Shown here: positions 45,154-53,039 of the stretch, in pieces
Layout: every line of letters begins with the position of its first letter
How positions within the stretch are numbered: position 1 is the stretch's first letter
NCBI RefSeq assembly: GCF_026626705.1
Contig: NZ_JAPNKC010000001.1
Span: forward strand, 11,370,001-11,434,000
Source: Pyxidicoccus sp. MSG2
Lineage (GTDB): Bacteria; Myxococcota; Myxococcia; Myxococcales; Myxococcaceae
Direction: 5' to 3'
Length of the DNA stretch: 64,000 nt
Translations under genes and position numbers: made by a program
The notes under the pieces: model-generated
What the model was told of the DNA's origin: nothing
Databases searched by the model: none
What the model saw: only the letters and a program-made list of their open reading frames with translations

Positions 45154-46017
45154 TCACTGCGTCAGGTGGTGGCGCGACGTGTCCCCGGAGAAGAGGACGG
45201 CCTGTCGCGGCTGTTCGGGCCCGCCGATGATGGGCTCGTAGCCCAGGTGGTGGGTGTCTTCGATTCGGGCGTGGCCGTGCTGGTCTCTGAGCACCAGCAG
45301 CACGGTGAGCAACAGCGGCGTGTCCTCCAGATGCGGCAGCACGCGCGAGCGGAGACGGCGGCGCGCCTCCACGGCCCAGGGCGTGCCGGTGCCGGAGGTG
45401 GCCTCGTGGGTGTACAGCCACGCCTCCATGCCGCCGGTGGGGATGGTGGCGAAGCCGCCCATGGCGTTGCCGTCCCCAAGCACCGTGCCGCCCAGCCGCA
45501 CGCCGCGCGTGTCGATGCGCTGGCGCCGGGTGGCGCGGTGCACGCGGACCTCGGCTTCGGGGAAGGCGCGGGCGAAGAGCCAGTGCAGGGTGCTGGGGCA
45601 GGCGGGGCGCAACAGGCCCAGGCGGTGGCGGGCGTTGCCCTCCCAGCCAGGGAGCAGCGACGCGTCCCGTTCCGGGAAGAGGCCGGCGACGCGCGCGCGC
45701 AGGAGGACGTGGTCGAAGTACCCGAGGAAGCTTTCCAGGGCGTCGTGCTCCAGGCGCTCCATCGCCTTGAGGAAGAAGGAGGGCAGCGGCGTCTGCACGC
45801 TGAGCAGGCCCAGGTTGAGGGTGACGATGGCGCGGCGGGGCTGGCGCACGAAGGTGATGGCCTGCACCAGGTGGGGCGCGTGCACGGTGCCGCGGTGGCT
45901 GCGCAGCTCGATGTCGCTTTCGCCGTAGCCCTCCTTGGCGAGCAGGTCCATCAGCGCGGGCAGGTCGAAGGACTGGATGCGCTCGGTGATGCGCTGTTCG
46001 ATGGATGGGTTGTCCAT
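45154..46017 (-). CDS. tssG: T6SS baseplate subunit TssG-like
   Basis: 287 residues. LESFLGYFDHVLLRARVAG resembles the FLDLFNHR-type TssG helix, and the later segment RLGGTVLGDGNAMGG resembles the TssG RLG-x-x-x-x-LG core. TssG normally sits beside TssF. Here it lies next to tssA and apart from tssF, and it is diverged and short of the usual 330 residues. No other gene in the operon fits TssG. Assignment is moderate; TssF-TssG-TssK would complete the baseplate. Confidence 0.7.
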   Translation of the reverse strand: MDNPSIEQRITERIQSFDLPALMDLLAKEGYGESDIELRSHRGTVHAPHLVQAITFVRQPRRAIVTLNLGLLSVQTPLPSFFLKAMERLEHDALESFLGYFDHVLLRARVAGLFPERDASLLPGWEGNARHRLGLLRPACPSTLHWLFARAFPEAEVRVHRATRRQRIDTRGVRLGGTVLGDGNAMGGFATIPTGGMEAWLYTHEATSGTGTPWAVEARRRLRSRVLPHLEDTPLLLTVLLVLRDQHGHARIEDTHHLGYEPIIGGPEQPRQAVLFSGDTSRHHLTQ

Positions 46018-46021
46018 GGCG

Positions 46022-47026
46022 TCAGTCCTCCTCTCCGCGCCGGCTCACGGGCTGGGACATGAAGGCTTCCAGGTCCACGCGGTAGAGCTGCTCCAGGGCG
46101 CGCTGGGGCAGTGAGTCGGCCTCATGCAGGAAGGGTTCCAGCTCACGCGCGTGTGTGCTCAAGCCGCTGTAGAAGCGCGAGAAGAGCGACGGCAGGTAGA
46201 CGCGCGGGTCGAAGCGCTCCACCGTGGCCACCACGTCCGAGGCCACCACGCCCGCCTTGGTGACCTCGCCCTTCGCCAGCAGCGTGTCGAACGCCTCCAG
46301 CTTGCGCAGCAGCAGCGCCATGGCCGGGGAGATGGGCAGGCCCGGTGCGGGGGGCGGTGCCACGGGAGCTGGTGCGGGTGCGGCCGGAATTGGCTCGCTC
46401 GTTGCGGCAGTGGGCGCGGAGATGGGCTCGGGAGGCGCGGGCCGGGGCAGGGACTGGACGTGGCGGGTCAGCCAGAGGGTGAGGTTGCGGAAGGGCTCCT
46501 CGCACCCGTTCTTCGGCAGGGTGGTGGCGAGCGCGGTGAGGATGGGCTCGGTGAGGGAGAGCGCCTCCTCCAGCGGGACGCGGTTGTCGGGCTCGCACCA
46601 GCGCTGCCAGGTCGCGTCTCGTTTCTTCTCCTGGTGTGCGAGGTGCTTGTTCAGCGTGCGCAGCAGCCAGCGCAGGCCGGTGTCGGTGAAGACGTCGCGC
46701 TTGTCCTCGGGGCCGAGCGCCGCGTGGCTCGTGGTGAGCACCTGGTGCACGGAGCGGAAGATGCCCGCCATGGTGAGGAGCCCGTGCTCGTGGAAGGCGC
46801 CGAAGAGGTACGGGCCGACGAGCCGCGCGTCGTAGACGCTCTCGCGCAGTAGCGCCTCCGCGCCTCGGGCTGCGCCAGCATAGTCACCCCGGGCGACGGC
46901 CTCGGTGAAGGCCTCGATTCTCGCGTCGGGCGCGTCGCCCTCGGAGGCTGGAGGAGGCGGGCCTTGCAGCGGCTGCTCCAGCAGCGTGCCGTCGAAGGGG
47001 ACGGGGATGAGGGCCGCGTCAGCCAT
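46022..47026 (-). CDS. tssA: T6SS protein TssA (ImpA N-terminal domain)
   Basis: 334 residues. ImpA-type N-terminal domain: DARIEAFTEAVARGDYAGAA, VGPYLFGAFHEHGLLTMAGIF and DTGLRWLLRTLNKHL, then a Pro/Ala linker (about 190-230) and a helical C-terminal domain. TssA primes baseplate assembly and sheath growth. It overlaps the DUF4280 gene by 8 bp. The C-terminal domain type (short or long TssA class) cannot be set from this reading. Confidence 0.8.
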   Translation of the reverse strand: MADAALIPVPFDGTLLEQPLQGPPPPASEGDAPDARIEAFTEAVARGDYAGAARGAEALLRESVYDARLVGPYLFGAFHEHGLLTMAGIFRSVHQVLTTSHAALGPEDKRDVFTDTGLRWLLRTLNKHLAHQEKKRDATWQRWCEPDNRVPLEEALSLTEPILTALATTLPKNGCEEPFRNLTLWLTRHVQSLPRPAPPEPISAPTAATSEPIPAAPAPAPVAPPPAPGLPISPAMALLLRKLEAFDTLLAKGEVTKAGVVASDVVATVERFDPRVYLPSLFSRFYSGLSTHARELEPFLHEADSLPQRALEQLYRVDLEAFMSQPVSRRGEED

Positions 47027-47405
47027 CGATGACCTTGAACTGGCCGGGAGTGACGACCTGGATGACGCCGCCGTACGAGCACATCAGCTTCGAGTTGCTC
47101 TCCAGCGCGGGCATGTTCCCCACGAGCACCTTGGGGCAGCCCGGCACCCACGGCGCGGCGGTAGCGGGGATGCAGGGCATGGGTGTCAGCACGCCCAGGG
47201 CCGCCGCCGTCGCCGCCGCCACCATGGGGTTGGCGAGCGACTGGCACATCCCGAAGGGCGGGATGTTGAGGATGGGCTTGTTGTCCATGATGTTCGCCAA
47301 GGGCGTCGTGCCCATCACCTTGTTGGCGGGCAGGACGACGAGCGAGGAGGGCGCGACGCCGAAGCTGCATTGCAGCATTGCTCCCATCACCACCTGGACG
47401 CCCAT
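47019..47405 (-). CDS. DUF4280/PAAR-like spike tip protein, first gene of the tss operon
   Basis: 128 residues. It has the PAAR-like DUF4280 pattern: MGVQVVMGAMLQCSFGVAPS, a central NIPPFGMCQSLANP, MPCIPATAAPWVPG and a C-terminal SKLMCSYGGVIQVV, with Cys and Gly at the family positions. Such proteins cap the VgrG spike and may carry effectors. GAGGAG lies seven bases before the ATG, and a sigma-54-type promoter about 50 bp upstream makes it the leading gene of the operon. Confidence 0.88.
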   Translation of the reverse strand: MGVQVVMGAMLQCSFGVAPSSLVVLPANKVMGTTPLANIMDNKPILNIPPFGMCQSLANPMVAAATAAALGVLTPMPCIPATAAPWVPGCPKVLVGNMPALESNSKLMCSYGGVIQVVTPGQFKVIDG

Positions 47406-47454
47406 GTCCGCGCTCCTCGCGCCCGGTGTGAAGCGTGGACGCGAAGCAGGACAT

Positions 47455-47470
47455 TGCGCGGAGCGTGCCA
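47455..47470 (-). promoter_or_regulatory. Sigma-54 promoter of the main tss operon
   Basis: On the minus strand TGGCACG-N4-GCGCA: the -24 half is perfect and the -12 half keeps GC at correct spacing (10 of 12). It lies about 50 bp before the DUF4280 gene, giving a leader of about 40 nt with a good ribosome binding site. Four activator-type dyads lie 95-190 bp upstream. Confidence 0.65.
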
Positions 47471-47799
47471 GCGTCGCGGAAGCCGCATCATCCCGACGCG
47501 AGCACGCGTTCTAGAGGGAGCGGCGTCTCTGGAGGTGGCGGCCCCCGTGTGAAGGCGCGTTGCCGGGGGAAGCACGGGCGTTCGGTGGGAACGCGCGGCG
47601 CGTAACGCCATCGCGTTGCGGGTGAACGCGGGGGCGTCTGTGGGGAACGCGGGTCGCGCGAGCCTTCATGCCTCCGAGCCGAGGCACGATCGCGTGTGCC
47701 ATCGCGGCGCGGACGGGTAACGGAGGACGTAGGGGAATGCTCACCGCGAATTCCCCGAATCCGACCTCGCGCTTCGCCGTGCCCCGTCGACGGAGAAGC
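47471..47799. other. Long tss upstream region, no gene
   Basis: Apart from the dyads at 47557-47650 I see no gene or RNA in this stretch. Open frames across it are Arg-rich and lack any family likeness. Confidence 0.5.
47557..47650. promoter_or_regulatory. Four GCGTY-N7-RACGC dyads upstream of the tss promoter
   Basis: Sites at 47557-47573 (GCGTT-N7-GAAGC, weak right arm), 47578-47594 (GCGTT-N7-AACGC), 47613-47629 (GCGTT-N7-AACGC) and 47634-47650 (GCGTC-N7-AACGC). Start-to-start spacings are 21, 35 and 21 bp, so two pairs each phased by two helical turns. This is the geometry of upstream activating sites for an NtrC-type activator. Confidence 0.65.
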
Positions 47800-48009
47800 G
47801 AGAGTGCTTCGCTACGGCTTCGTGCACGGAGGCCATGGGCATCGCACTCCGAGTCGTACAGACGCGGAGACGTGAGCGCCTCACCAAGGCTGCGTGCCCG
47901 AGGGGACGCCGTCGCCCGGCGCGTCCAGCGTGCGGAGGCGTGAGTGCCTCGCTACGACTTCGCGCCCGAGGGGATGCCGTCGCCCGGCGCGTCCGCCGTC
48001 TCCAGCACG
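47800..48009. repeat. Three degenerate tandem copies of a gene 3' end
   Basis: The last 70 bp region of the AMP-binding-like gene (47940-48009) is repeated at 47872-47939 (period 68, close match, still able to encode LDAPGDGVPSGTQPW in place of ADAPGDGIPSGAKS) and again, more decayed, at about 47800-47871. Copies degrade with distance from the gene. It looks like repeated local duplication of the gene end. Confidence 0.6.
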
Positions 48010-49664
48010 CGGCCTCGCAGCGCGGTCAGCGCCTGGAACATCGGGTCCGAGGACTTCCGGTGGAGCGCGCCGGTGAGGTACTGCGAGCGGCACCACGCAT
48101 CATCAACTCGGCCGTCCTTCGTCCGTCGCGGGTACATCGGGAACAGCTCGGTGCGGTCCGGCAGGTGCTCGGCGCCCAGCCGCAGCTCCAGACGGCGGCG
48201 GATTTCCTGGCGGCGCGGCCCGGCCTCGCGCTCGAAGACGTCCGCGGCTTCCGCCCCCGTGAAGACGAGCAGCACGTGTCGATGATGGCCCGGAGTACCG
48301 CCCGTGGGGACGATTGACACCGAGGCTCCGGCACAGAACGTCAGGTCCGCGAGCGCTGCGGCCACCTCGGCGGCGGGATAGACGCGACCCTCACGTCGGG
48401 CGTCACGCGTCCCGGCGAAGAGGAACGTGCCGCGCCCGCGCGTGAGGACGACGTAGCCGGGAGGCCGCTTCTTGTCCGGCAGCAGCGTGAAGACGCCCAC
48501 GTCGCCCGCCGCCTCCTGCCCGCTCATGTTGAGGTCGCGCAGGGCCCAGGCCCGTCCCGGAGCGGGAGCGATGCCCGTGTGGAGGTCCGCCACCCTCCGC
48601 CCCGAGGTGAGCACCGCGCCGCCCGCGCTCGCGTCGACGAGGACGTTGGAACAGGGCACGGCGACGAGGTCGCACTGGCGCACCCAGTCCCGCCATGCCT
48701 GCCAGTCCAGGGGCTCGTCGGCGGAGCGGAACCAGTGCGCCACATTGCGAAGGGGGCCCGAGCGCGCGCGCAGCAGCGCGTCCCTCAGGGCGGGCGAGAC
48801 CCCGAGCGCGCGCAGCGGATGTTCGGTGAGGAGGCCAGGCGCTCGCTCGACGTCCGCGGGCTCCAGGTGGAGGAAGGTGGCGCCGCGCAGCAGCGTGGCC
48901 AGCAGCAGGGCTGGCTGATGCTGGAGGAAGTGGAAGCCGGGCGCGGCCAGGTGGTCCCCGGGACCGAGGCCGAAGGTGAGCACCCCGTCGCACAGCGCGC
49001 CTCGCCACGCCGCTTCCGCGGAGAGGGGCACGGGTGTGTCCGTCGGGTCCACCAGGGGAGAGAAGAGGAGGGCCACCGGCTCGTCGGGGCGGTACGTGTG
49101 TGAGGTGAAGGCGGGCGCGGCGTCTCCGCGCGAGCGCAGCAGCAGCGGCTCGAAGCCCTTGAGGAGCGGCGCCTGGTGCGACTCGGCGGCGACGTGGGCC
49201 GGCGCGAGCTTCGAGAGCCTGCGCGAGAGGAAGTGCGTGCCCACGGGTGGCAGCAGGCTGACGCAGGTGCCCAGCTTCAGGGCGGCCATGAGCGAGACGA
49301 GCAACTCCGGTCCAACGCCATACAGGAGGCACAGCTTCGCGCCGGGCTTCACGCCCTGCGAGGCCCACTCGGCGGCGCGGCGCGAGGCGCGGTCCTGGAG
49401 CTCCCGGTAGCCCAGCGTCTGCCAGCCGCGCAGCGGGTCCCACGCGCGCAGGGCCACCCCGCCCGAGTCGGCGTGCCGGGTGACGAGGTCATGGAAGAAG
49501 TCATGGTGCTGTCCGGGCCGGCTCTTGGGCGCGGGCGCACCCCGGCTCGCGTGGTGGGCGGCGAGTGCCATGGCGAAGCCGTCCGAATCGGTCCAGCTCT
49601 GCTGGCGCCAGTCCGGCAGGTCCGCGTCGAGCTGGCGGAGGATGTCGCGAAGGTCGAAGGGCAT
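47952..49664 (-). CDS. AMP-binding (ANL superfamily)-like protein with altered P-loop
   Basis: 570 residues. N-terminal adenylation-like layout: LRAWDPLRGWQTLGYRELQD, AEWASQGVKPGAKLCLLYG, MAALKLGTCVSLLPPVG. The usual Gly/Ser/Thr-rich ATP loop is replaced by LLFSPLVDPTDTPVPLS, so ATP binding is doubtful. A C-terminal subdomain with YPRRTKDGRVDD keeps a Lys in the area of the catalytic lysine. It may be an adenylation enzyme with unusual chemistry or a non-catalytic relative. It lies between the tss operon and two T6SS-regulon candidates. A weak -24/-12-like element upstream lacks one invariant G. Confidence 0.82.
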   Translation of the reverse strand: MPFDLRDILRQLDADLPDWRQQSWTDSDGFAMALAAHHASRGAPAPKSRPGQHHDFFHDLVTRHADSGGVALRAWDPLRGWQTLGYRELQDRASRRAAEWASQGVKPGAKLCLLYGVGPELLVSLMAALKLGTCVSLLPPVGTHFLSRRLSKLAPAHVAAESHQAPLLKGFEPLLLRSRGDAAPAFTSHTYRPDEPVALLFSPLVDPTDTPVPLSAEAAWRGALCDGVLTFGLGPGDHLAAPGFHFLQHQPALLLATLLRGATFLHLEPADVERAPGLLTEHPLRALGVSPALRDALLRARSGPLRNVAHWFRSADEPLDWQAWRDWVRQCDLVAVPCSNVLVDASAGGAVLTSGRRVADLHTGIAPAPGRAWALRDLNMSGQEAAGDVGVFTLLPDKKRPPGYVVLTRGRGTFLFAGTRDARREGRVYPAAEVAAALADLTFCAGASVSIVPTGGTPGHHRHVLLVFTGAEAADVFEREAGPRRQEIRRRLELRLGAEHLPDRTELFPMYPRRTKDGRVDDAWCRSQYLTGALHRKSSDPMFQALTALRGRVLETADAPGDGIPSGAKS

Positions 49665-49715
49665 CGCGTGCGCTCCCGCGTCGGGCCTACGTGACAGCCG
49701 AGAGTGCCCGCGCCG

Positions 49716-49753
49716 GCGTCACACGCGGACGCGCTCGCGTCCCGCATGAACGC
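49716..49753. promoter_or_regulatory. Paired activator dyads upstream of the 49916 gene
   Basis: A perfect dyad GCGTC-N7-GACGC (49716-49732) and GCGTC-N7-AACGC (49737-49753) start exactly 21 bp apart, 73 and 94 bp upstream of a -24/-12 element. Same architecture as at the tss and vgrG operons. Confidence 0.65.
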
Positions 49754-49809
49754 CGGCCAGGGCGGGGCGGGCCCACGGCGATTCTCGATGACCGGGGCTC
49801 CCAGCTTCG

Positions 49810-49825
49810 TGGCGCGATAGCTGCA
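49810..49825 (+). promoter_or_regulatory. Sigma-54 promoter of the 49916 gene
   Basis: TGGCGCG-N4-CTGCA matches the -24/-12 consensus at 10 of 12 positions with GG and GC intact. It predicts a transcript start near 49837 and a leader of about 79 nt. Confidence 0.65.
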
Positions 49826-49915
49826 CTCGTCATTCCCCGGCGTACTGCAAGAGGCGTGACATGGCCGGAGGGTTCGTCGCCATCGAAGGCCATCGTTCGA
49901 CCTGGGGAGGGCCAC

Positions 49916-50887
49916 ATGAACGTGCAGGCTTCGGAAGAGAAGAAGAACGCGATTCTGCAAACGCTCCAGAGAATCTTCACGAGCTACAGCGCGCTTGCCG
50001 AAGAGGTGGAGGACAACGACACCGGGTGGGAGTTCGACGACAACGTCTACCAGTACTTCAACTTCGGTTACGACAGGGATGACGAGCTGGGCGACTCCCT
50101 GCGGCTCCTCCTCGAGAAGATGGAGAAGGTCTTCACCAGCTCCTTCAGCCACGTGCATGGGCTCGCCAAGGAGGTGGACAGCGCCTTCGGGCAGATGCAG
50201 AAGGGCCGGACGCTCATCGGTGGCATCGCGGATGTTGGCAGTGAGACCGGCTATGGCGGCAAGGCCATCCAGCACAAGTTCACCTCCACCAAGAACTATT
50301 CCGACGTCGATACCCACATCAAGAAGGCGCTCCTGCAGTTGACGGGTGCCAAGGGGGAGACGCCTCTTAACGGCAATGTCCGCGTCGCGGATGTCACCAT
50401 CGAAGACGGCTCGAACACCTGGCCCTTCACCCAGGCGCAGCAGCCCACGGTGGCACTCAATGCATTCCTCACCGAGGTGAGAACCCGTGTCTCCACCCAG
50501 TACACCAACATGGTCCAGGGGTTGAATCACCCGCATGCCGGCAACTTCGCGCAATGGCTGACGGGCCAGGCCCTGCCCGCTTCGGCCAATGACGTCATCA
50601 GCGTCTCCGATTGGTTCACCCGGTACGGAAAAGAGGAGGAGCCTCGCTTTCCCAACGCCTCCTGGGTCGTGTGCGGGACTCCCGGCCAGCTTGGAAAGGT
50701 CAACTGGAACAGGCCACCCCAGCTGCTGGTGAAGCTCCGCTTCATCCGGGGCTTCGAGGTCGACCTGAACACGGTCTTCGGAAGCGCTCCGGTGCATCGT
50801 CGGGTCTCCCAGGTGAATGTGGCCATCTGCGCCGCGCAACACGCCCAGGTCATCTACAAGGTCACGAAGTACCGCTACCTGGACTGA
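49916..50887 (+). CDS. Protein of unknown function, candidate T6SS-regulon member
   Basis: 323 residues, no signal peptide or membrane helix. The N-terminus is helical (KKNAILQTLQRIFTSYSALA), then an acidic region (DNDTGWEFDDNVYQYFNFGY), a Gly-rich middle, and a Trp/Pro-containing C-terminal half (NASWVVCGTPGQLGKVNWNR) ending in beta strands. No known family. The start ATG has GGGGAGG upstream. Its promoter shares the sigma-54 element and 21-bp dyad pair of the T6SS operons. It is convergent with another regulon candidate. It could be a T6SS cargo protein lacking a signal peptide, or an accessory factor; neither is shown. Confidence 0.85.
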   Translation: MNVQASEEKKNAILQTLQRIFTSYSALAEEVEDNDTGWEFDDNVYQYFNFGYDRDDELGDSLRLLLEKMEKVFTSSFSHVHGLAKEVDSAFGQMQKGRTLIGGIADVGSETGYGGKAIQHKFTSTKNYSDVDTHIKKALLQLTGAKGETPLNGNVRVADVTIEDGSNTWPFTQAQQPTVALNAFLTEVRTRVSTQYTNMVQGLNHPHAGNFAQWLTGQALPASANDVISVSDWFTRYGKEEEPRFPNASWVVCGTPGQLGKVNWNRPPQLLVKLRFIRGFEVDLNTVFGSAPVHRRVSQVNVAICAAQHAQVIYKVTKYRYLD

Positions 50888-50902
50888 GGCCGGACGGCGA
50901 GG

Positions 50903-50926
50903 GCAGGCGCGCGCGCTCGCGCCTGC
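50903..50926. terminator. Bidirectional terminator hairpin between the convergent unknown genes
   Basis: A perfect 9-bp stem (GCAGGCGCG at 50903-50911 pairing with 50918-50926) with a 6-nt loop, 15 bp after the rightward stop and touching the leftward stop codon. Confidence 0.6.
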
Positions 50927-52899
50927 TACTGCTCCACGTTGAAGACCTTGGCTTCCGCGGCCGTGTCCCAGAGTTTCTGCCAGGCCTGCTCCGACGTCCT
51001 CCTCGCCGTGGACAGCGGGCCCCACCACGCCTCGTTCTCGTCGCGGAGCCACTGTTTGATCTGCTCGCTCTGCGACTCGTTGTACCCGATGCGGGTGCTT
51101 TCGAGCTGCCCCTTCTCCGGCTTCACCTTCCAGGGCAGGCGGCGGCCCTGGACGATCTGCTCGACGATGGCCTCGGCGACCTTCGGGGGGATGTGGGGGA
51201 ACTCGGACGCGATGTAGACGGCGAGCATGGTGCGGTCATCGGTCGTGAAGTTGGATTCGCCCCCTTTGGTGATGTGGTCGGGAATCATGTTGTTGAGCGC
51301 CGCCGCGGCGGCCCGCACCGCGCCGAGCTGCGCCGCCGCCAGCACGGAGGCAATCGCCGAGCCCGCCGGCTTGTTCGGCGTGCTGAGCCCCTTGGGTAGG
51401 GCATTGGGGAACACCTTCTTGAGGTCCGGCACCTTCGACGGGTCCACCTGATGCTGGAGCAGGAGTCCCACGCTGATCAGCTTGAGGTAGTCCTCGGCCT
51501 CCGTGACGTGCTTGTTGACGTACGTCACCGTGCTCTCGCGCACCCTCTTCTCCTCGAGCGTCTCGTTGACCTTGATGGGCGGGGTGAAGGCGAATTGCTC
51601 GCGGTAGTTGTGCTGCACGCTCGTCGCCTCACCCTGGCCCTTGAGGTGCCGGGCCTCGTCGGGCCGGACTCCCGCGAGGGACTCGGCGGCGGCGCCGATG
51701 ATCTGCAGGCCGCGGCCGTAGGTCGTCTCCTTCACCTGGATGCCGAGCACTGTCTGGTACGGAAGGCCGAAGATCTGGTCCTTGTCGTAGATGGGCTCCA
51801 GGTCGTCCCAGCACAGCCCGCCCCGGCTCAGCACATCCCCGACGGCGCCCGTGTCCATCGGGTTCTGCCCGAGCGCCGGCACGTAGAAGTCCACCTCGTA
51901 GGAGGACTCCTGGTCGCTCTCTTCCTTGAACTCGATGTCGACCTGGACCTTGCCCTTGGTCGCCCCGGGGCGGACGGTCACCTTGTCGTTCCGGGCGGAG
52001 ACCTTCACCTCGGTGACGCCGTTCTCTTCGTCATCGTCCTCGGGGAGGTCGATCTGGAGGCGGCTCTTGGTGGGGCTGACGCTCAGGCGGTTGCCGCTGA
52101 GCCACGCAGGCTCCTCGCTGCGGAACAGGTAGACGGTGTACCCGTGCTCGCGGGCTCGCTGAACGGCGTCGATGCCCGCGTTGGCGCCGTGGATGATGAC
52201 CGTCAGGTCCTCCTTGTCGCTCTCGGCGTTCTCCGGGTGCATCAGCATGAAGCGGTCCAGGTTGATGATGCGGCTGCGCAGGAACTGCATTGCGTCGGAG
52301 TCCTGCCTCACGTTCGGCGCCGGCTGGGGCACGTACCGCTCATACGGGAAGGTGAAGTGCGGCCCGGCGCCCATCCCGAGGATGACCTTGGCGGCCAGGA
52401 CGGGGGCATCTCCGCCTACGTCCAGCGCGAAGAGGTCCCCTTTGCGGCTGACGGACCTGAGGAGGTTGCCGCCAGTGCGGTGGGCTCCCTGCTTCACCGC
52501 CCAGGCGAGGACGTCACTGTTCTGCGCGACCCAGTCCTGACGGGGAAGGTACTTCGTGGCGTACCTGGGAACCTGGTCGCCCCATTGGGCGATGTTGTGG
52601 TTCTCGTGGTTGATGAACCCCTCGCCGCGGATGGTGGCCTCCCACGCGTCCTTGTTGCCGATGATGACGGTGCGGGACCACTTGAAGCCGGGTATCTCCG
52701 CGCTGCGCTGACGGAGGGCATTGATGTAGTAGGCGATGCTGCTGCCGTACCCGACGAACGCGAGCTGGTAGACCTTCTTGATGCTCGGCACGACGTACTC
52801 GTTGCCCACCGGGTCCTGCCACCGGACGTAGTCTCCCTTGGGTACGCCGTTCGGCATCAACTGCCAGAGGTGGTCCTTGTCGAGCAGGTAGACGCTCAT
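50926..52899 (-). CDS. Large two-Rossmann (FAD/NAD(P)-binding-like) protein, candidate T6SS-regulon member
   Basis: 657 residues. The start MSVYLLDKDHLWQLM is selected because the promoter lies upstream of it and inside any longer frame. A first dinucleotide motif LAFVGYGSSIAYYINAL (GxGxxxxxY) is near residue 42; a second one, VIIHGANAGIDAVQRAREHG, is near 230, followed by VYLFRSEEPAWLSG. FYVPALGQNP resembles the flavoprotein GxGxNP-type end of the nucleotide fold. The C-terminal 200 residues are helical with no known domain. No signal peptide. It may be an FAD-dependent oxidoreductase, related at a distance to amine or lysine monooxygenase folds. Convergent with the 49916 gene. Confidence 0.85.
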   Translation of the reverse strand: MSVYLLDKDHLWQLMPNGVPKGDYVRWQDPVGNEYVVPSIKKVYQLAFVGYGSSIAYYINALRQRSAEIPGFKWSRTVIIGNKDAWEATIRGEGFINHENHNIAQWGDQVPRYATKYLPRQDWVAQNSDVLAWAVKQGAHRTGGNLLRSVSRKGDLFALDVGGDAPVLAAKVILGMGAGPHFTFPYERYVPQPAPNVRQDSDAMQFLRSRIINLDRFMLMHPENAESDKEDLTVIIHGANAGIDAVQRAREHGYTVYLFRSEEPAWLSGNRLSVSPTKSRLQIDLPEDDDEENGVTEVKVSARNDKVTVRPGATKGKVQVDIEFKEESDQESSYEVDFYVPALGQNPMDTGAVGDVLSRGGLCWDDLEPIYDKDQIFGLPYQTVLGIQVKETTYGRGLQIIGAAAESLAGVRPDEARHLKGQGEATSVQHNYREQFAFTPPIKVNETLEEKRVRESTVTYVNKHVTEAEDYLKLISVGLLLQHQVDPSKVPDLKKVFPNALPKGLSTPNKPAGSAIASVLAAAQLGAVRAAAAALNNMIPDHITKGGESNFTTDDRTMLAVYIASEFPHIPPKVAEAIVEQIVQGRRLPWKVKPEKGQLESTRIGYNESQSEQIKQWLRDENEAWWGPLSTARRTSEQAWQKLWDTAAEAKVFNVEQ

Positions 52900-52958
52900 C
52901 GTGCCCTCTCCCGGTAGGTCGGTCGCATGCGGTGGTGCGGTCTTGTTCCGCCACCAAC

Positions 52959-52974
52959 AGCAACCCACGTGCCG
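52959..52974 (-). promoter_or_regulatory. Sigma-54 promoter of the flavoprotein-like gene
   Basis: On the minus strand CGGCACG-N4-TTGCT, 11 of 12 consensus positions, the best match in the window. It lies about 60 bp before the ATG at 52899. Confidence 0.7.
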
Positions 52975-53039
52975 TGACGCCGCGAAGGCGCGACGACAGT
53001 CCGCTGCACCGCACCGACTGGAGGGAGACCCACCGGGCG

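Noticed and set aside
47668..47943. A 91-codon rightward frame upstream of the tss operon
   Set aside because: Arg/Ser-rich, no ribosome binding site, and it overlaps the degenerate tandem repeats.
47800..48009. CRISPR array or repeat-based small RNA locus
   Set aside because: Only three unequal, degenerate copies with no spacers; they are derived from the adjacent gene end.
49846..49861. Sigma-54 promoter for the AMP-binding-like gene
   Set aside because: Good overall match on the minus strand, but one of the invariant GG bases of the -24 element is T, and no dyads lie at the right distance on its upstream side.
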